Assembly (NCBI RefSeq): GCF_000377705.1
Contig: NZ_KB898627.1
Coordinates: 186,001-250,000 of the forward strand
Reading direction: 5' to 3'
Origin: Salsuginibacillus kocurii DSM 18087
Lineage (GTDB): Bacteria > Bacillota > Bacilli > Bacillales > Marinococcaceae
Length of the DNA stretch: 64,000 bases
This document shows positions 9,244 to 16,804 of the stretch, one piece after another. The notes under the pieces are model-generated. The model had not been told where the DNA came from. It saw nothing but the letters and a program-made list of their open reading frames with translations, and ran no database searches. The stretch's first letter is position 1. The number at the start of each line of letters is the position of its first letter. The position numbers and the translations under genes were made by a program.

Positions 9244-10082
9244 GACGATGACCTCCTTACGTTTTTCATGCGGCTCATCACATTTTGCAAGAACCGGTTA
9301 GACTCACGTTGATGACCCTCTTGACGTTCTAGAAATAACTGATCGACCATTGCTATGATCGCTTTGGATACTTCCAGATTTGGCAAAATGGTCGTCAGCA
9401 CTCTGCCCGTATTAAACGCGTAAGAGACATTTTTGCGATCCTCGGGCAGATAATACAGCCGCTCAATCTTTAAAAGATCTATCAAGTCTTCCGCACTCAG
9501 GTTTCCTTCGGCAGTGGAGCGATTAACAATGACACTGGCTCTGCTTTTCAGCTCCAACGTATCTAAAATTTGCAACATTAAATTAGCATTTTTCAAAGCG
9601 GCCATGCTGCCAGTAGTTACCACTAGAATGTAATCGGCTTTTTCAAGAACGGGCAGGCTTCGGTCATTTAAGCCGGCCGTTGTATCTATAACAACGTAGT
9701 CGTTTTCTGACTGCAGAGAAGATAGGATGGAGTCCAAGTGCTCTTCTGTGACTAAATCAGCTTCTTCCGGCCGCGTTGGAGCGGCTAAAAGGCGAAGACC
9801 GCTCTCATGCTCACTGCAAAAATTGAGAATGCTCTCGCTTCCTTGGTTGTTCACCGCGTCTTTAATGGTATAAGACGGCTGCAGGTCCAGCGCCAAACTT
9901 ATGTCGCCAAATTGCAAATCTCCGTCTACAGCAGTTACTTTATAACCTCTCTCAGCTAACAAGGAGGATAGATTAACCGTAATCATCGTTCGGCCATTCC
10001 CTCCGGTAGCACTACATATTGCAATGGTTGTCCCCGCAGGCTTTTCAGTTGTGTGAGAAACTGCTTCTTCACGAGTGGCCAC
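9240..10082 (-). CDS. cpaE: CpaE/TadZ-like MinD-family ATPase of the Tad system
   Basis: 280 aa, MinD/ParA fold. It has no N-terminal receiver-like domain, so it is shorter than Gram-negative CpaE. The P-loop reads SATGGNGRTMI, so the usual KGGxGKT motif is altered at both lysines (T and R). The strand VTAVDGDLQFGD and the Walker B-like DYVVIDTTAGL are kept. This suggests weak or lost ATP hydrolysis, as in the atypical TadZ proteins (inference). TadZ/CpaE proteins localise the pilus machine. The gene sits between cpaB and tadA and overlaps tadA. Confidence 0.88.
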   Translation of the reverse strand: MATREEAVSHTTEKPAGTTIAICSATGGNGRTMITVNLSSLLAERGYKVTAVDGDLQFGDISLALDLQPSYTIKDAVNNQGSESILNFCSEHESGLRLLAAPTRPEEADLVTEEHLDSILSSLQSENDYVVIDTTAGLNDRSLPVLEKADYILVVTTGSMAALKNANLMLQILDTLELKSRASVIVNRSTAEGNLSAEDLIDLLKIERLYYLPEDRKNVSYAFNTGRVLTTILPNLEVSKAIIAMVDQLFLERQEGHQRESNRFLQNVMSRMKNVRRSSS

Positions 10083-10099
10083 GATTTCTCCTCCTTTCT

Positions 10100-11287
10100 C
10101 TAATTCCTTCCTATCTGCAGGATACGGCTGCTGATCCAGCCTCGATGGCCATCGCCAAATTCTACCCGCACCCAGGAACGATCATCCTCATCCCATTCCA
10201 CCTCTTCGGTATACAACAAATTACTACCGCCCTCTACCACTTCTTGGACATTGGCACTTAAACTAGGTGCTTCGCGAATATTAGCTGCATACGTATAAGG
10301 CGTAAAATACAACGGCTCGATTTCTGTTTGCATTGCTGCTTCAAATTCTTCCAGCATAGCTTCCATCTCGGCTTCTAACTCAGCTTCCAGTTCCGCTTCT
10401 ACTTCGCCCGCGGCAGGTTCAGCCGTACCGTCTTCATTGTCAGCTTCCTCTCCAATGACCTCGATGTCTTCTTCCTCTGTGCCTGGCGCTTCCGGGGTCA
10501 TCACTGCACTTTCCTGGATTGGTTCTTCAGCCAGACCTTCCGCTTGTTCTGGATCTGCGGCGGTATCTTCATCCTCCTCGGGCGTTCTTGTACTATGTAA
10601 AGAGAGCTGAAGTGTTCCTGTTTCACTGCCATTTACGACAGCCACCGTATCCTCTACACTCAATTCCAGTGTTACCGCCTGGTAGTCTTCAGTTGGCGTT
10701 TCACCCCCTTCTTCTCCTCCGTTCTCCACCTGGGCCTCCTCTACTTGTGCGGCCGTCCGCTGCCCAACCGACAATACCCGAACTTCCTGTACGAGCAGCT
10801 CACTCGTTAATTCATTGCTGTCTGCTTCCGATTGCCTGCTTACCATTACATCTACATAATCTCCTGGTTCAATCAAGTTGGAAACCGAGCTTACGTAATC
10901 TACCTCTATGGACATAGCACGCATTCCCGGCTCCAGTCGTTCAGTAACACCCGCTCCTGGATCTTCGTCAGACTGAATACGATGAGCTACTATAACTTCC
11001 CCTTCTTCTATCGGTCCTGTGGCAAAACTGTCTCTTACCATGTCTTGATGCTGCACAGCGTTGGGAGGAAGCTGGTCTTCAGGTACCTCTGTTACTTGAA
11101 GCGATTCTTCCGTAATCTCTTCATTTTCATTGATCGGTGCCGCTGCAATAAGCACTTCCGCCATTTCTTCGGTAATTTCTGTATCTACTTCTTCGTCAGG
11201 TCCCAATTGATTGATAAACAATAAAAAGATAACAGTTGTGATAAGTCCTGCTGCGACAGCAAATAACACTAGTTTCCTTGGTCTCAT
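10100..11287 (-). CDS. cpaB: CpaB/RcpC-like pilus assembly protein with C-terminal SH3 domain
   Basis: 395 aa. An N-terminal membrane anchor (LVLFAVAAGLITTVIFLLF) is followed by a SAF domain (about 45-110) and an RcpC region (about 110-230). A long acidic linker (about 235-325) contains Glu-Ala heptad-like repeats (EAELEAELEAEMEAMLEE). A C-terminal bacterial SH3 domain follows (NIREAPSLSANV, then SWVRVEFGDGHRGWISSRIL). Gram-positive cells lack the outer membrane that RcpC serves in Gram-negatives, so the SH3 tail may bind peptidoglycan (inference). The ATG at 11287 is preferred, with AGAGGG 6 nt upstream; 11293 is the alternative. Confidence 0.85.
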   Translation of the reverse strand: MRPRKLVLFAVAAGLITTVIFLLFINQLGPDEEVDTEITEEMAEVLIAAAPINENEEITEESLQVTEVPEDQLPPNAVQHQDMVRDSFATGPIEEGEVIVAHRIQSDEDPGAGVTERLEPGMRAMSIEVDYVSSVSNLIEPGDYVDVMVSRQSEADSNELTSELLVQEVRVLSVGQRTAAQVEEAQVENGGEEGGETPTEDYQAVTLELSVEDTVAVVNGSETGTLQLSLHSTRTPEEDEDTAADPEQAEGLAEEPIQESAVMTPEAPGTEEEDIEVIGEEADNEDGTAEPAAGEVEAELEAELEAEMEAMLEEFEAAMQTEIEPLYFTPYTYAANIREAPSLSANVQEVVEGGSNLLYTEEVEWDEDDRSWVRVEFGDGHRGWISSRILQIGRN

Positions 11288-11301
11288 GTCCATCCCTCTC
11301 C

Positions 11302-12204
11302 CTACTCCGTTAGTCGCGCCGTGTAAGCCCCGCGGTCAGCACTTTCATCGCTTGCCGTTCCAGAGCCCACCCGTTGAATGAAGGTCCCCCGCACGGTTTC
11401 ATTTCTTCTGTCCAAAGGTTCCTCGAGATAGAAGTAAGCAAAGCCCGTGATTTCTACCTCCCGGAAATTACTCGCATCTCCGATTGGCCTATAAACAAGC
11501 ACTGTCACGATGCGCTCACAGTCCCTGTCATAAATCGTGCCATCCGGACAAGCATCAATTCGATGGTCTACCCCTCTTTCTGTTGGTCCGACAATGTTAC
11601 CTGTCTGGGTAGGAACCACATCACCTACCTGCAAGGACTCCTCGAACCCGTACCTTAATGTTTCTTCATAGGTTCTTGCGCCAGGACCGTCCAGCGCGAG
11701 AATTCCAAAGTTCCCTCCTTCCGCATCTCCCGAATCTACCTTCAAGTCATAAGTTTCGCCAAAGGTTAGGGTAGTCGATTCATCGATGCCAAAAGGCACA
11801 GCCCCTGTTGCTTCTCCAATCGCGCTTAACTCTACTGTTGCATCCGCGCTTAAGGTTACCGTTTCTATGCCAAACAATGAAGCAAAGAAGACCGGCACGG
11901 GACGGGCAAGATCTACCGTCAACGATTCTTCCTGTTCCAAGACGGTTCCGCGCAGGCTTTCCCGTTCATTGTGTGCTTCTAACACGTCATCAACAATTTC
12001 ATGAACCGCTTCCTCTGAATGCATCAGTTCCTGGGCGCCTGAAAGCGCGGAAGCATTGGCCGTTTTTTGCAGATGGCTTTGTGTCATATACAAATGTCCC
12101 CCATCGACAACCAAACCAAAAAAAGCTACAGCCACAGCTAGCCCGAAAGCCATCATAATGATGGCGTTGCCGTTTTGACCTTTATTTATTTTTCTTATTT
12201 TCAT
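11302..12204 (-). CDS. TadG-like pseudopilin/pilus assembly protein
   Basis: 300 aa. The N-terminus KGQNGNAIIMMAFGLAVAVAF resembles a prepilin cleavage site after Gly followed by a hydrophobic helix, and VDGGHLYMTQSHLQKTANASALSGAQEL is the usual Flp/TadG continuation. The remainder is an extracellular beta-rich region with four cysteines or fewer and no recognised domain. ATG 12204 was chosen over 12267 because GGTGGAG lies 7 nt upstream and the longer form would overlap tadE. It is probably a minor pilin or tip protein. Confidence 0.8.
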   Translation of the reverse strand: MKIRKINKGQNGNAIIMMAFGLAVAVAFFGLVVDGGHLYMTQSHLQKTANASALSGAQELMHSEEAVHEIVDDVLEAHNERESLRGTVLEQEESLTVDLARPVPVFFASLFGIETVTLSADATVELSAIGEATGAVPFGIDESTTLTFGETYDLKVDSGDAEGGNFGILALDGPGARTYEETLRYGFEESLQVGDVVPTQTGNIVGPTERGVDHRIDACPDGTIYDRDCERIVTVLVYRPIGDASNFREVEITGFAYFYLEEPLDRRNETVRGTFIQRVGSGTASDESADRGAYTARLTE

Positions 12205-12208
12205 CGTT

Positions 12209-12580
12209 TCACTCCACCCGAATCGTTGAACTTGTCTGGACGGTATAATCAATTGAATAATCGCCAAAAACTGAAAACAGGCTGGCAGGATAGGCTACTT
12301 CTACAGTCATGTAATCGCCGGGCCTCCGATTTTCCGGACTGATGCTGACTGATAGACTGGAAGATTCACCTGCATGAAATTCTTCCATCATAAAATCTTG
12401 AATGGAAGCGTCATCATGACCGAAACTTCCCATTCTTACGGCTTCCTGGGTAATAAGCTCTAATTGCAAATGAGCGTAGAGAACCCGGCCAAAATCCACA
12501 ACCCCCACGAGCATAATGAGGATTAATGGCAACACAAGGGCAAATTCCACGAGTGATTGGCCGTCTTCTTTTTTTATCAT
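12209..12580 (-). CDS. tadE: TadE-like minor pseudopilin
   Basis: 123 aa. The start KKEDGQSLVEFALVLPLIL carries the TadE hallmark: Gly cleavage site with Glu at +5. ATG at 12580 overlaps the prepilin peptidase stop as ATGA and is a better start than the ATG at 12589, where the ribosome site would be too close. The rest is a short beta-rich domain. TadE proteins are processed by the TadV peptidase and join the pilus as minor subunits. Confidence 0.88.
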   Translation of the reverse strand: MIKKEDGQSLVEFALVLPLILIMLVGVVDFGRVLYAHLQLELITQEAVRMGSFGHDDASIQDFMMEEFHAGESSSLSVSISPENRRPGDYMTVEVAYPASLFSVFGDYSIDYTVQTSSTIRVE

Positions 12581-13086
12581 AGAAACCATACCCCTTCAGC
12601 AAACAAACTAATCATCGCGCCTCCGGCAATCGCTACCCCGTACGGATACGTAGCAGAGAGCGATTGTTTTGAAAGTCCGGCTGAATACTTTACGCCGGAT
12701 TTCATGCTTGAAAACTTATAAATAAGAGATTTTAAAAAGCCGCGGCGGAATAGAATAATAGCGAGTGCGATCACCGCGCCGATAATCGCCATATAAATAA
12801 AGGTGTAAAAAACAAAAGCCGCGCCTTTAAAGGCTCCTACCATTGCCAACAGCTTCACATCGCCGGCTCCCATCCCTCCCATTAAGTAAGGAATCAAGAG
12901 CAGGCCGAAACCTAATAAAAAGCCAAGGAACGAATGAGAAATGCCTTCCCAACCGGCCTGTATAGTATGAAAAATAAAAGCGAAGAGAAGGCCGGGATAG
13001 ACGACTTTATTGTATATTTTGCGGTTTCTAACGTCTGTAACTACACAAATAGCCAAAAGCAGTAGTAATACGATATCAATAAACAC
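12577..13086 (-). CDS. tadV: Prepilin peptidase CpaA/TadV (A24 family)
   Basis: 169 aa with six hydrophobic spans, lacking the N-methylation domain of PilD as TadV/CpaA enzymes do. Both catalytic aspartates are visible: one in CVVTDVRNRKIYN near residue 23 and the other in the GxGD motif GMGAGDVKLLAMVGAFKG near 75. GTG start at 13086 with AAGGAA upstream. It should cleave Flp, TadE and the TadG-like protein encoded beside it. Confidence 0.92.
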   Translation of the reverse strand: MFIDIVLLLLLAICVVTDVRNRKIYNKVVYPGLLFAFIFHTIQAGWEGISHSFLGFLLGFGLLLIPYLMGGMGAGDVKLLAMVGAFKGAAFVFYTFIYMAIIGAVIALAIILFRRGFLKSLIYKFSSMKSGVKYSAGLSKQSLSATYPYGVAIAGGAMISLFAEGVWFL

Positions 13087-13130
13087 AGCGGGCCATTCCT
13101 TTCCTTTAACTTGTACACACCTGGAGTTTT

Positions 13131-13158
13131 GAAAAAGACCCTATATAGAATAGGGTCC
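13131..13158 (-). terminator. Hairpin between flp and the rest of the Tad operon
   Basis: On the minus strand GACCCTAT and ATAGGGTC (8-bp stem, 5-nt loop) are followed by TTTTT, 24 nt after the flp stop. It should cause partial termination so that flp mRNA exceeds that of the downstream machinery genes. Confidence 0.75.
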
Positions 13159-13181
13159 TTAAAAGTTATTGTTTAGTTGAT

Positions 13182-13370
13182 TTAGCCTTCTCCACCAGGC
13201 ATATCTTCTTCCATTGTCCCTAGGAGGTCATTGAAAACTTCTACAATTTCATCTCCTAAAGTAACCAGTACAGCAATAACTCCAACTGCAATCAACCCAA
13301 GAATCAAACCGTACTCGGTCATCCCTTGTCCTTCTTCTTCTAACAACAATCCTTTAAATTTATCTAACAT
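13182..13370 (-). CDS. flp: Flp-family major pilin
   Basis: 62 aa. The prepilin site is EEEG/QGMTEYGLILGLIAVGVIAV: cleavage after Gly14 leaves Glu at +5 and Tyr at +6, the Flp motif. One hydrophobic helix and a short acidic tail (GTMEEDMPGGEG) follow. AAAGGAG lies 6-7 nt before the ATG. It is the major subunit of the Tad pilus, encoded first among the pilus genes and followed at once by a hairpin. Confidence 0.95.
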   Translation of the reverse strand: MLDKFKGLLLEEEGQGMTEYGLILGLIAVGVIAVLVTLGDEIVEVFNDLLGTMEEDMPGGEG

Positions 13371-13383
13371 ATCATTCTCTCCT

Positions 13384-13773
13384 TTAAGAAATACTAGTTT
13401 TATTTTGAATCTCGCTTGACTGATTTATCTCACTGACAAAGGCTAAGGACTGTCCGGTTTCCAAGCTTAAGCTGTTAATTGTACCAGCAGGTAATTCGAT
13501 GACAGAGCGGGCACCTGAAACTCTTTGACCAATCTTGCCCGGGCGCAAGTGTTCCTCCGCACCTACAATTTCGTTCTGGTCATTAAGATATAATACATCG
13601 ATAGCATAATTCATAAAGAACGTGTGAATAGAGGGACAAGGAGATATATGAAGTGCGGAACGTTCTGGCAATTGTTTCGTAAACATTAAGCCTTTTAGTC
13701 TCTTTCTAAACGTGTAAGCTTCTTCTACCTTCCAGGCGACCACTTGTCTCGTATCAAGGTTGATTAAATGAAT
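13384..13773 (-). CDS. DUF192 family protein, probably starting at a rare ATT codon
   Basis: DUF192 proteins are small periplasmic or extracytoplasmic beta proteins often found next to Tad genes. Family features are RLKGLMFTKQLPERSALHISPCPSIHTFFMNYAIDVLYL and a C-terminal VIELPAGTI. The first ATG/GTG/TTG in frame is GTG 13743, but that drops conserved residues: the frame continues upstream as IHLINLDTRQVVAWKVEEAYTF, which matches the expected N-terminal strand. The only start with a ribosome site there is ATT at 13773 (GGGAGG 9 nt upstream). With GTG 13743 the protein is 119 aa, with ATT 129 aa. It lies 14 nt upstream of flp in the same operon. Confidence 0.8.
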   Translation of the reverse strand: MHLINLDTRQVVAWKVEEAYTFRKRLKGLMFTKQLPERSALHISPCPSIHTFFMNYAIDVLYLNDQNEIVGAEEHLRPGKIGQRVSGARSVIELPAGTINSLSLETGQSLAFVSEINQSSEIQNKTSIS

Positions 13774-13902
13774 TTCTAAGCACCTCCCAGCCTTGTGTGT
13801 TTGGCGTGTTCTCTTTGCGAGCTAACTTACAATGCTTAGTATAAGCGGTGCGGCAGAAAGTGAATATCCCTCAGCGCTCCTATTATTTACTTTTTCACTC
13901 CT

Positions 13903-13920
13903 ATAGGAACGCGTTCCTAT
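13903..13920. promoter_or_regulatory. 18-bp perfect palindrome upstream of the Tad operon
   Basis: ATAGGAACGCGTTCCTAT is a perfect 18-bp palindrome, 130 nt upstream of the DUF192-flp operon and 230 nt from the end of the LuxR-type regulator gene. The size fits a dimeric regulator site. Which protein binds is an inference; the neighbouring LuxR-type regulator is the first candidate. Confidence 0.5.
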
Positions 13921-14119
13921 TCCCTCCTGCTTATAACAGAAGGTGAGGTAGTATGGGTGTTTCCCCTTACACGCCAAATTTAATCAGTTTGCCCTAAAAG
14001 GTGACTGTTCTACTACCCATCATATAAAGAACAGCCTACAATTTTTGAATTAAAAACCTTTCATGTATAATTTTGTCTATTGGTATATAAAAGGAGATTC
14101 GAAAAGGGCTGAAAGCATC

Positions 14120-14153
14120 AAAAAAAACTCCCTGCACAATTGGCAAGGAGTTC
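14120..14153 (-). terminator. Terminator of the LuxR cassette
   Basis: On the minus strand AACTCCTTGC and GCAGGGAGTT (one mismatch) form a stem followed by TTTTTTT, right after the regulator stop. Confidence 0.8.
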
Positions 14154-15719
14154 TTACGATTGAATAGTTTCATATTTTAATTGATACACCTTAGAGATGG
14201 CATTCGCCCGATCAGAAACGCCTAGTTTTTGATAGATTTTCGTGACGTGATTTTTGACGGTATGGTCACTAATATATAATTCCTGGGCGATATCGCGGTT
14301 GTTTAATCCCCGAATAACTAATTCAAGCACTTCTTCCTCGCGCGGAGAAAGTTTGATTTTTTCTTTAACCGTCTGTACAGCGGGCCGAGCTTCTTGGTCT
14401 GCTCTGCTTTCTGCAGCAAAGCTAAACTTCTGTTCGACCGTGTTAGCTTCTTTAATAAATGTGACAAATTGTTTGTATACTTCTTCGTCTACAGCCTGTA
14501 ACGATTGAAGAGACGTAAGGTCTTCTTCTTGCTTTATATACGTAACAATAAGTGCAACTATATCTGCTTCTGTATATTTATTTAAAGCTTGCCGCCCTTT
14601 CATTAATTCATTAGCTTCTTTAAGAACAGCAGGAACCCGGCTGCTTAAAAGGGTTTCAGATAAGAATTCTGCCGAATAGCCAAATAGCGAACTTGCATCG
14701 GCCACCGTTTGTGCCTGTTTTTGCGGCAAGTCTTGTTTTGTGGTGAATTTTTTCGCCAGTTCGGCAGCATGCTTGGCTTGTAAAAATAAATCCGGATCAA
14801 ATTCTCTCATGGCTAAGTGCAGCCCTTCCACCTGTGCTTCTTCGTGACTTCCTTGATCTTCCTCATTTAAGTTAAGCACAACACCGCCAAGAATGGAGAG
14901 TGTATGGAAAAAAGCTTTATGCTCTTTTAATTGGTCACTGTTCAGGGAATCAGCACCAACACAAAGCACCCCAAATAATTCTTCACGGCAGAACAACGGG
15001 CATTCTAATACAGAAGCGCCCCAAGTTGTTTGGGTCAGGCGGGGCTCTCGTAATGTGAAGTCCTCTTCTTCTGACAAGGTAGAAAAATGACGCTCGACTA
15101 CTTCTTTGGCGTATTCTTCACCTTTTCCGTTCATCTCTCCCCGCGATAGGAGCTGGGCTATATTATCAGTCTTATTTTTATATAAAACACAAGAAAATCG
15201 CCCCTCTAGGACATTCAAGCTAATATCCACTAATATATACAGCAGCCTCTTCCTATCAGGAGCGTTCACCATAAACTTGGAGACCTCCACCAACGAAGTG
15301 AGGCGCTGTACTTGTTGGTTGTTTTTTTTCTCTAAGGCTTGAGCCCAGAAATTATTTTCAAGAATAGCAGTAAGAGCCCTTCCTGTTTCTATAATTTCCT
15401 CGGACATCTCTTCATGGGTGAAACTCCCGCCAAACAGTAGTGATGTGACTTCTCCGTGGATTTGGACAGGAAAACAGAAGAGCGTTTTAGGATATATAGC
15501 ACAGCGCTTAAAAAAAGAAGCGCGGGGATCTTTATCCAGCTGCTCCCATCGTTCAGCTTCCCCGCTTAAAAAAACGCGCCCAAGCAGGCCTTCCCCCGGG
15601 CTGAATGTCAGGCCTTGAAGGTCACAATCCTCTTTGCTTATAAAATGCGTGATTTCTAATTCATCTTCATTTTTCGTTTCCGCCATCCCAAAAAAATCAA
15701 ATTCGGGCAGATGGTCCAT
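14154..15719 (-). CDS. GAF-domain LuxR-type transcriptional regulator
   Basis: At least 521 aa. The N-terminal GAF-like domain (1-115) starts abruptly, a second GAF-like region covers about 130-290, a helical middle follows, and a LuxR helix-turn-helix ends the protein (KLSPREEEVLELVIRGLNNRDIAQELYISDHTVKNHVTKIYQKLGV, residues about 450-495). The ATG at 15719 has a badly spaced ribosome site (AGGGG only 3 nt away). The frame stays open upstream through LDEGTLQGF into the A-run at the end of the preceding gene, which supplies the helix a GAF domain should begin with. A -1 frameshift on A AAA AAC could join the two. Neighbouring Tad genes may be its targets (inference). Confidence 0.85.
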   Translation of the reverse strand: MDHLPEFDFFGMAETKNEDELEITHFISKEDCDLQGLTFSPGEGLLGRVFLSGEAERWEQLDKDPRASFFKRCAIYPKTLFCFPVQIHGEVTSLLFGGSFTHEEMSEEIIETGRALTAILENNFWAQALEKKNNQQVQRLTSLVEVSKFMVNAPDRKRLLYILVDISLNVLEGRFSCVLYKNKTDNIAQLLSRGEMNGKGEEYAKEVVERHFSTLSEEEDFTLREPRLTQTTWGASVLECPLFCREELFGVLCVGADSLNSDQLKEHKAFFHTLSILGGVVLNLNEEDQGSHEEAQVEGLHLAMREFDPDLFLQAKHAAELAKKFTTKQDLPQKQAQTVADASSLFGYSAEFLSETLLSSRVPAVLKEANELMKGRQALNKYTEADIVALIVTYIKQEEDLTSLQSLQAVDEEVYKQFVTFIKEANTVEQKFSFAAESRADQEARPAVQTVKEKIKLSPREEEVLELVIRGLNNRDIAQELYISDHTVKNHVTKIYQKLGVSDRANAISKVYQLKYETIQS

Positions 15720-15742
15720 AAACCCCTGAAGCGTGCCTTCAT

Positions 15743-16294
15743 CTAGTTTTTTTTTATTTGTGAAGCCTCTCCTAGCAAATGAGCTTGTTTTTTCACAGCG
15801 GTGTTGGTTTCTTCTTCCGATAGGTCTAAAGTTATGAAATGGGCCAGGTTAGCAAGGCTCTCCTTCATCCCCTGCTCGCGCGCGCTGTCCGTGTCTAACG
15901 TTTGCTGAAGCAGTTCTTTCCAGTTGATATCATACCCGTAAGAAAACATCAGCTGTTCTTCTACTAAGGATCTGTTTTCCTGATCTGTCATTACGCCGGC
16001 CCAAATAAACAACTCAGCTTCTCCCTTTACGAGAACAGGGGCGATGAGCACTTGGATGCCTGGTTTGATATCGTAATATATGGGCTGCTTGCTTTTCCAT
16101 TTCCCTTGCAGAATTTCTTCCATATTTTTTTGGATATCCGTCTGCTGCTTTTCAAATAAAATATGGCTGAGCGGGCTGTCTCCCTTTTCTGTGAGGAGCC
16201 ACCTGCCGTTTCTGTCCGTCACGACCAGGCTCAGCTTGAGAAATGAAGCATAGGCTTTCACTACGTTAACGGTTTGCTCGCTAAAGTGACTCAT
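15743..16294 (-). CDS. Sensor-like protein, possibly the N-terminal half of the LuxR regulator
   Basis: 183 aa, not firmly recognised. The N-terminal 125 residues (LKLSLVVTDRNGRWLLTEKG, then QPIYYDIKPGIQVLIAPVLVKGEAELFIWAGVMTD) look like a small-molecule sensor of the PAS/PocR kind, and the C-terminal 55 residues are helical. It ends ATA AAA AAA AAC TAG; the next frame (-1) continues directly into the GAF-LuxR gene. Start ATG 16294 has GAGGTTG upstream, overlapping the preceding gene's end. It may act alone with the regulator or be fused to it by frameshifting. Confidence 0.65.
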   Translation of the reverse strand: MSHFSEQTVNVVKAYASFLKLSLVVTDRNGRWLLTEKGDSPLSHILFEKQQTDIQKNMEEILQGKWKSKQPIYYDIKPGIQVLIAPVLVKGEAELFIWAGVMTDQENRSLVEEQLMFSYGYDINWKELLQQTLDTDSAREQGMKESLANLAHFITLDLSEEETNTAVKKQAHLLGEASQIKKN

Positions 16295-16296
16295 AG

Positions 16297-16548
16297 CTAA
16301 TCAACCTCGCTTGTAATATCGAGAGTTTTGGTGATCACTGGCTCTTTGTAACGAAATAGTGTCGAAGCTTCCTCTTTTGTTTTTTGAATAATGTCCTGCT
16401 GTACCAATGCTTCCAACACAGGCAGAATTTCTTCTTTTGTTCGGCCAAGCAATGCTTCCAGGCCTTCAATGTTCTCTGCCATATCCGGGTTTGATTGAAA
16501 AAGGAACGTACACTCCATCTGCAACGGCAATGTTTCTTTCCTTGTCAT
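16297..16548 (-). CDS. Small winged-helix-like protein
   Basis: 83 aa from ATG 16548 (MTRKETLPLQ), chosen because GGGGGAAG lies 4-7 nt upstream; the longer frame to 16602 lacks a site. The central stretch LEALLGRTKEEILPVLEALVQQDIIQKT followed by STLFRYKEP looks like a small winged helix (helix-turn-helix plus beta wing). It is first in a three-gene cassette with the sensor-like protein and the LuxR regulator. The role is unknown; a DNA-binding or anti-activator function is a guess. Confidence 0.6.
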   Translation of the reverse strand: MTRKETLPLQMECTFLFQSNPDMAENIEGLEALLGRTKEEILPVLEALVQQDIIQKTKEEASTLFRYKEPVITKTLDITSEVD

Positions 16549-16756
16549 GTTCTTCCCCCTCCCTCGCGGATTCTTGCGGATCAACGCCGAATTCCTGCTC
16601 ATTCTATGCTTTTCTTTATTTTATAGCAGTTTTCTATGAACCTATATCCCCTGCTATTCCCATTTTATATTGTTGTATATAGTAGTTAATTGAACAGACA
16701 GTAGCTACCTACCTTTCTTTTTCCTTTCTTATGTATGGCTAAACCTGGATAAAAAA

Positions 16757-16801
16757 AGCCTGCTCCCGCTGCTTTGTCACTTCACCGCAGCGGGGGACAG
16801 G
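16757..16801 (-). terminator. Terminator after the M20 peptidase
   Basis: Minus strand: GCCTG and CCGCTGC pair with GCAGCGG and CAGGC across a 14-nt loop, followed by TTTTTTT. It lies a few bases past the M20 gene stop. Confidence 0.8.
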
Positions 16802-16804
16802 CAC

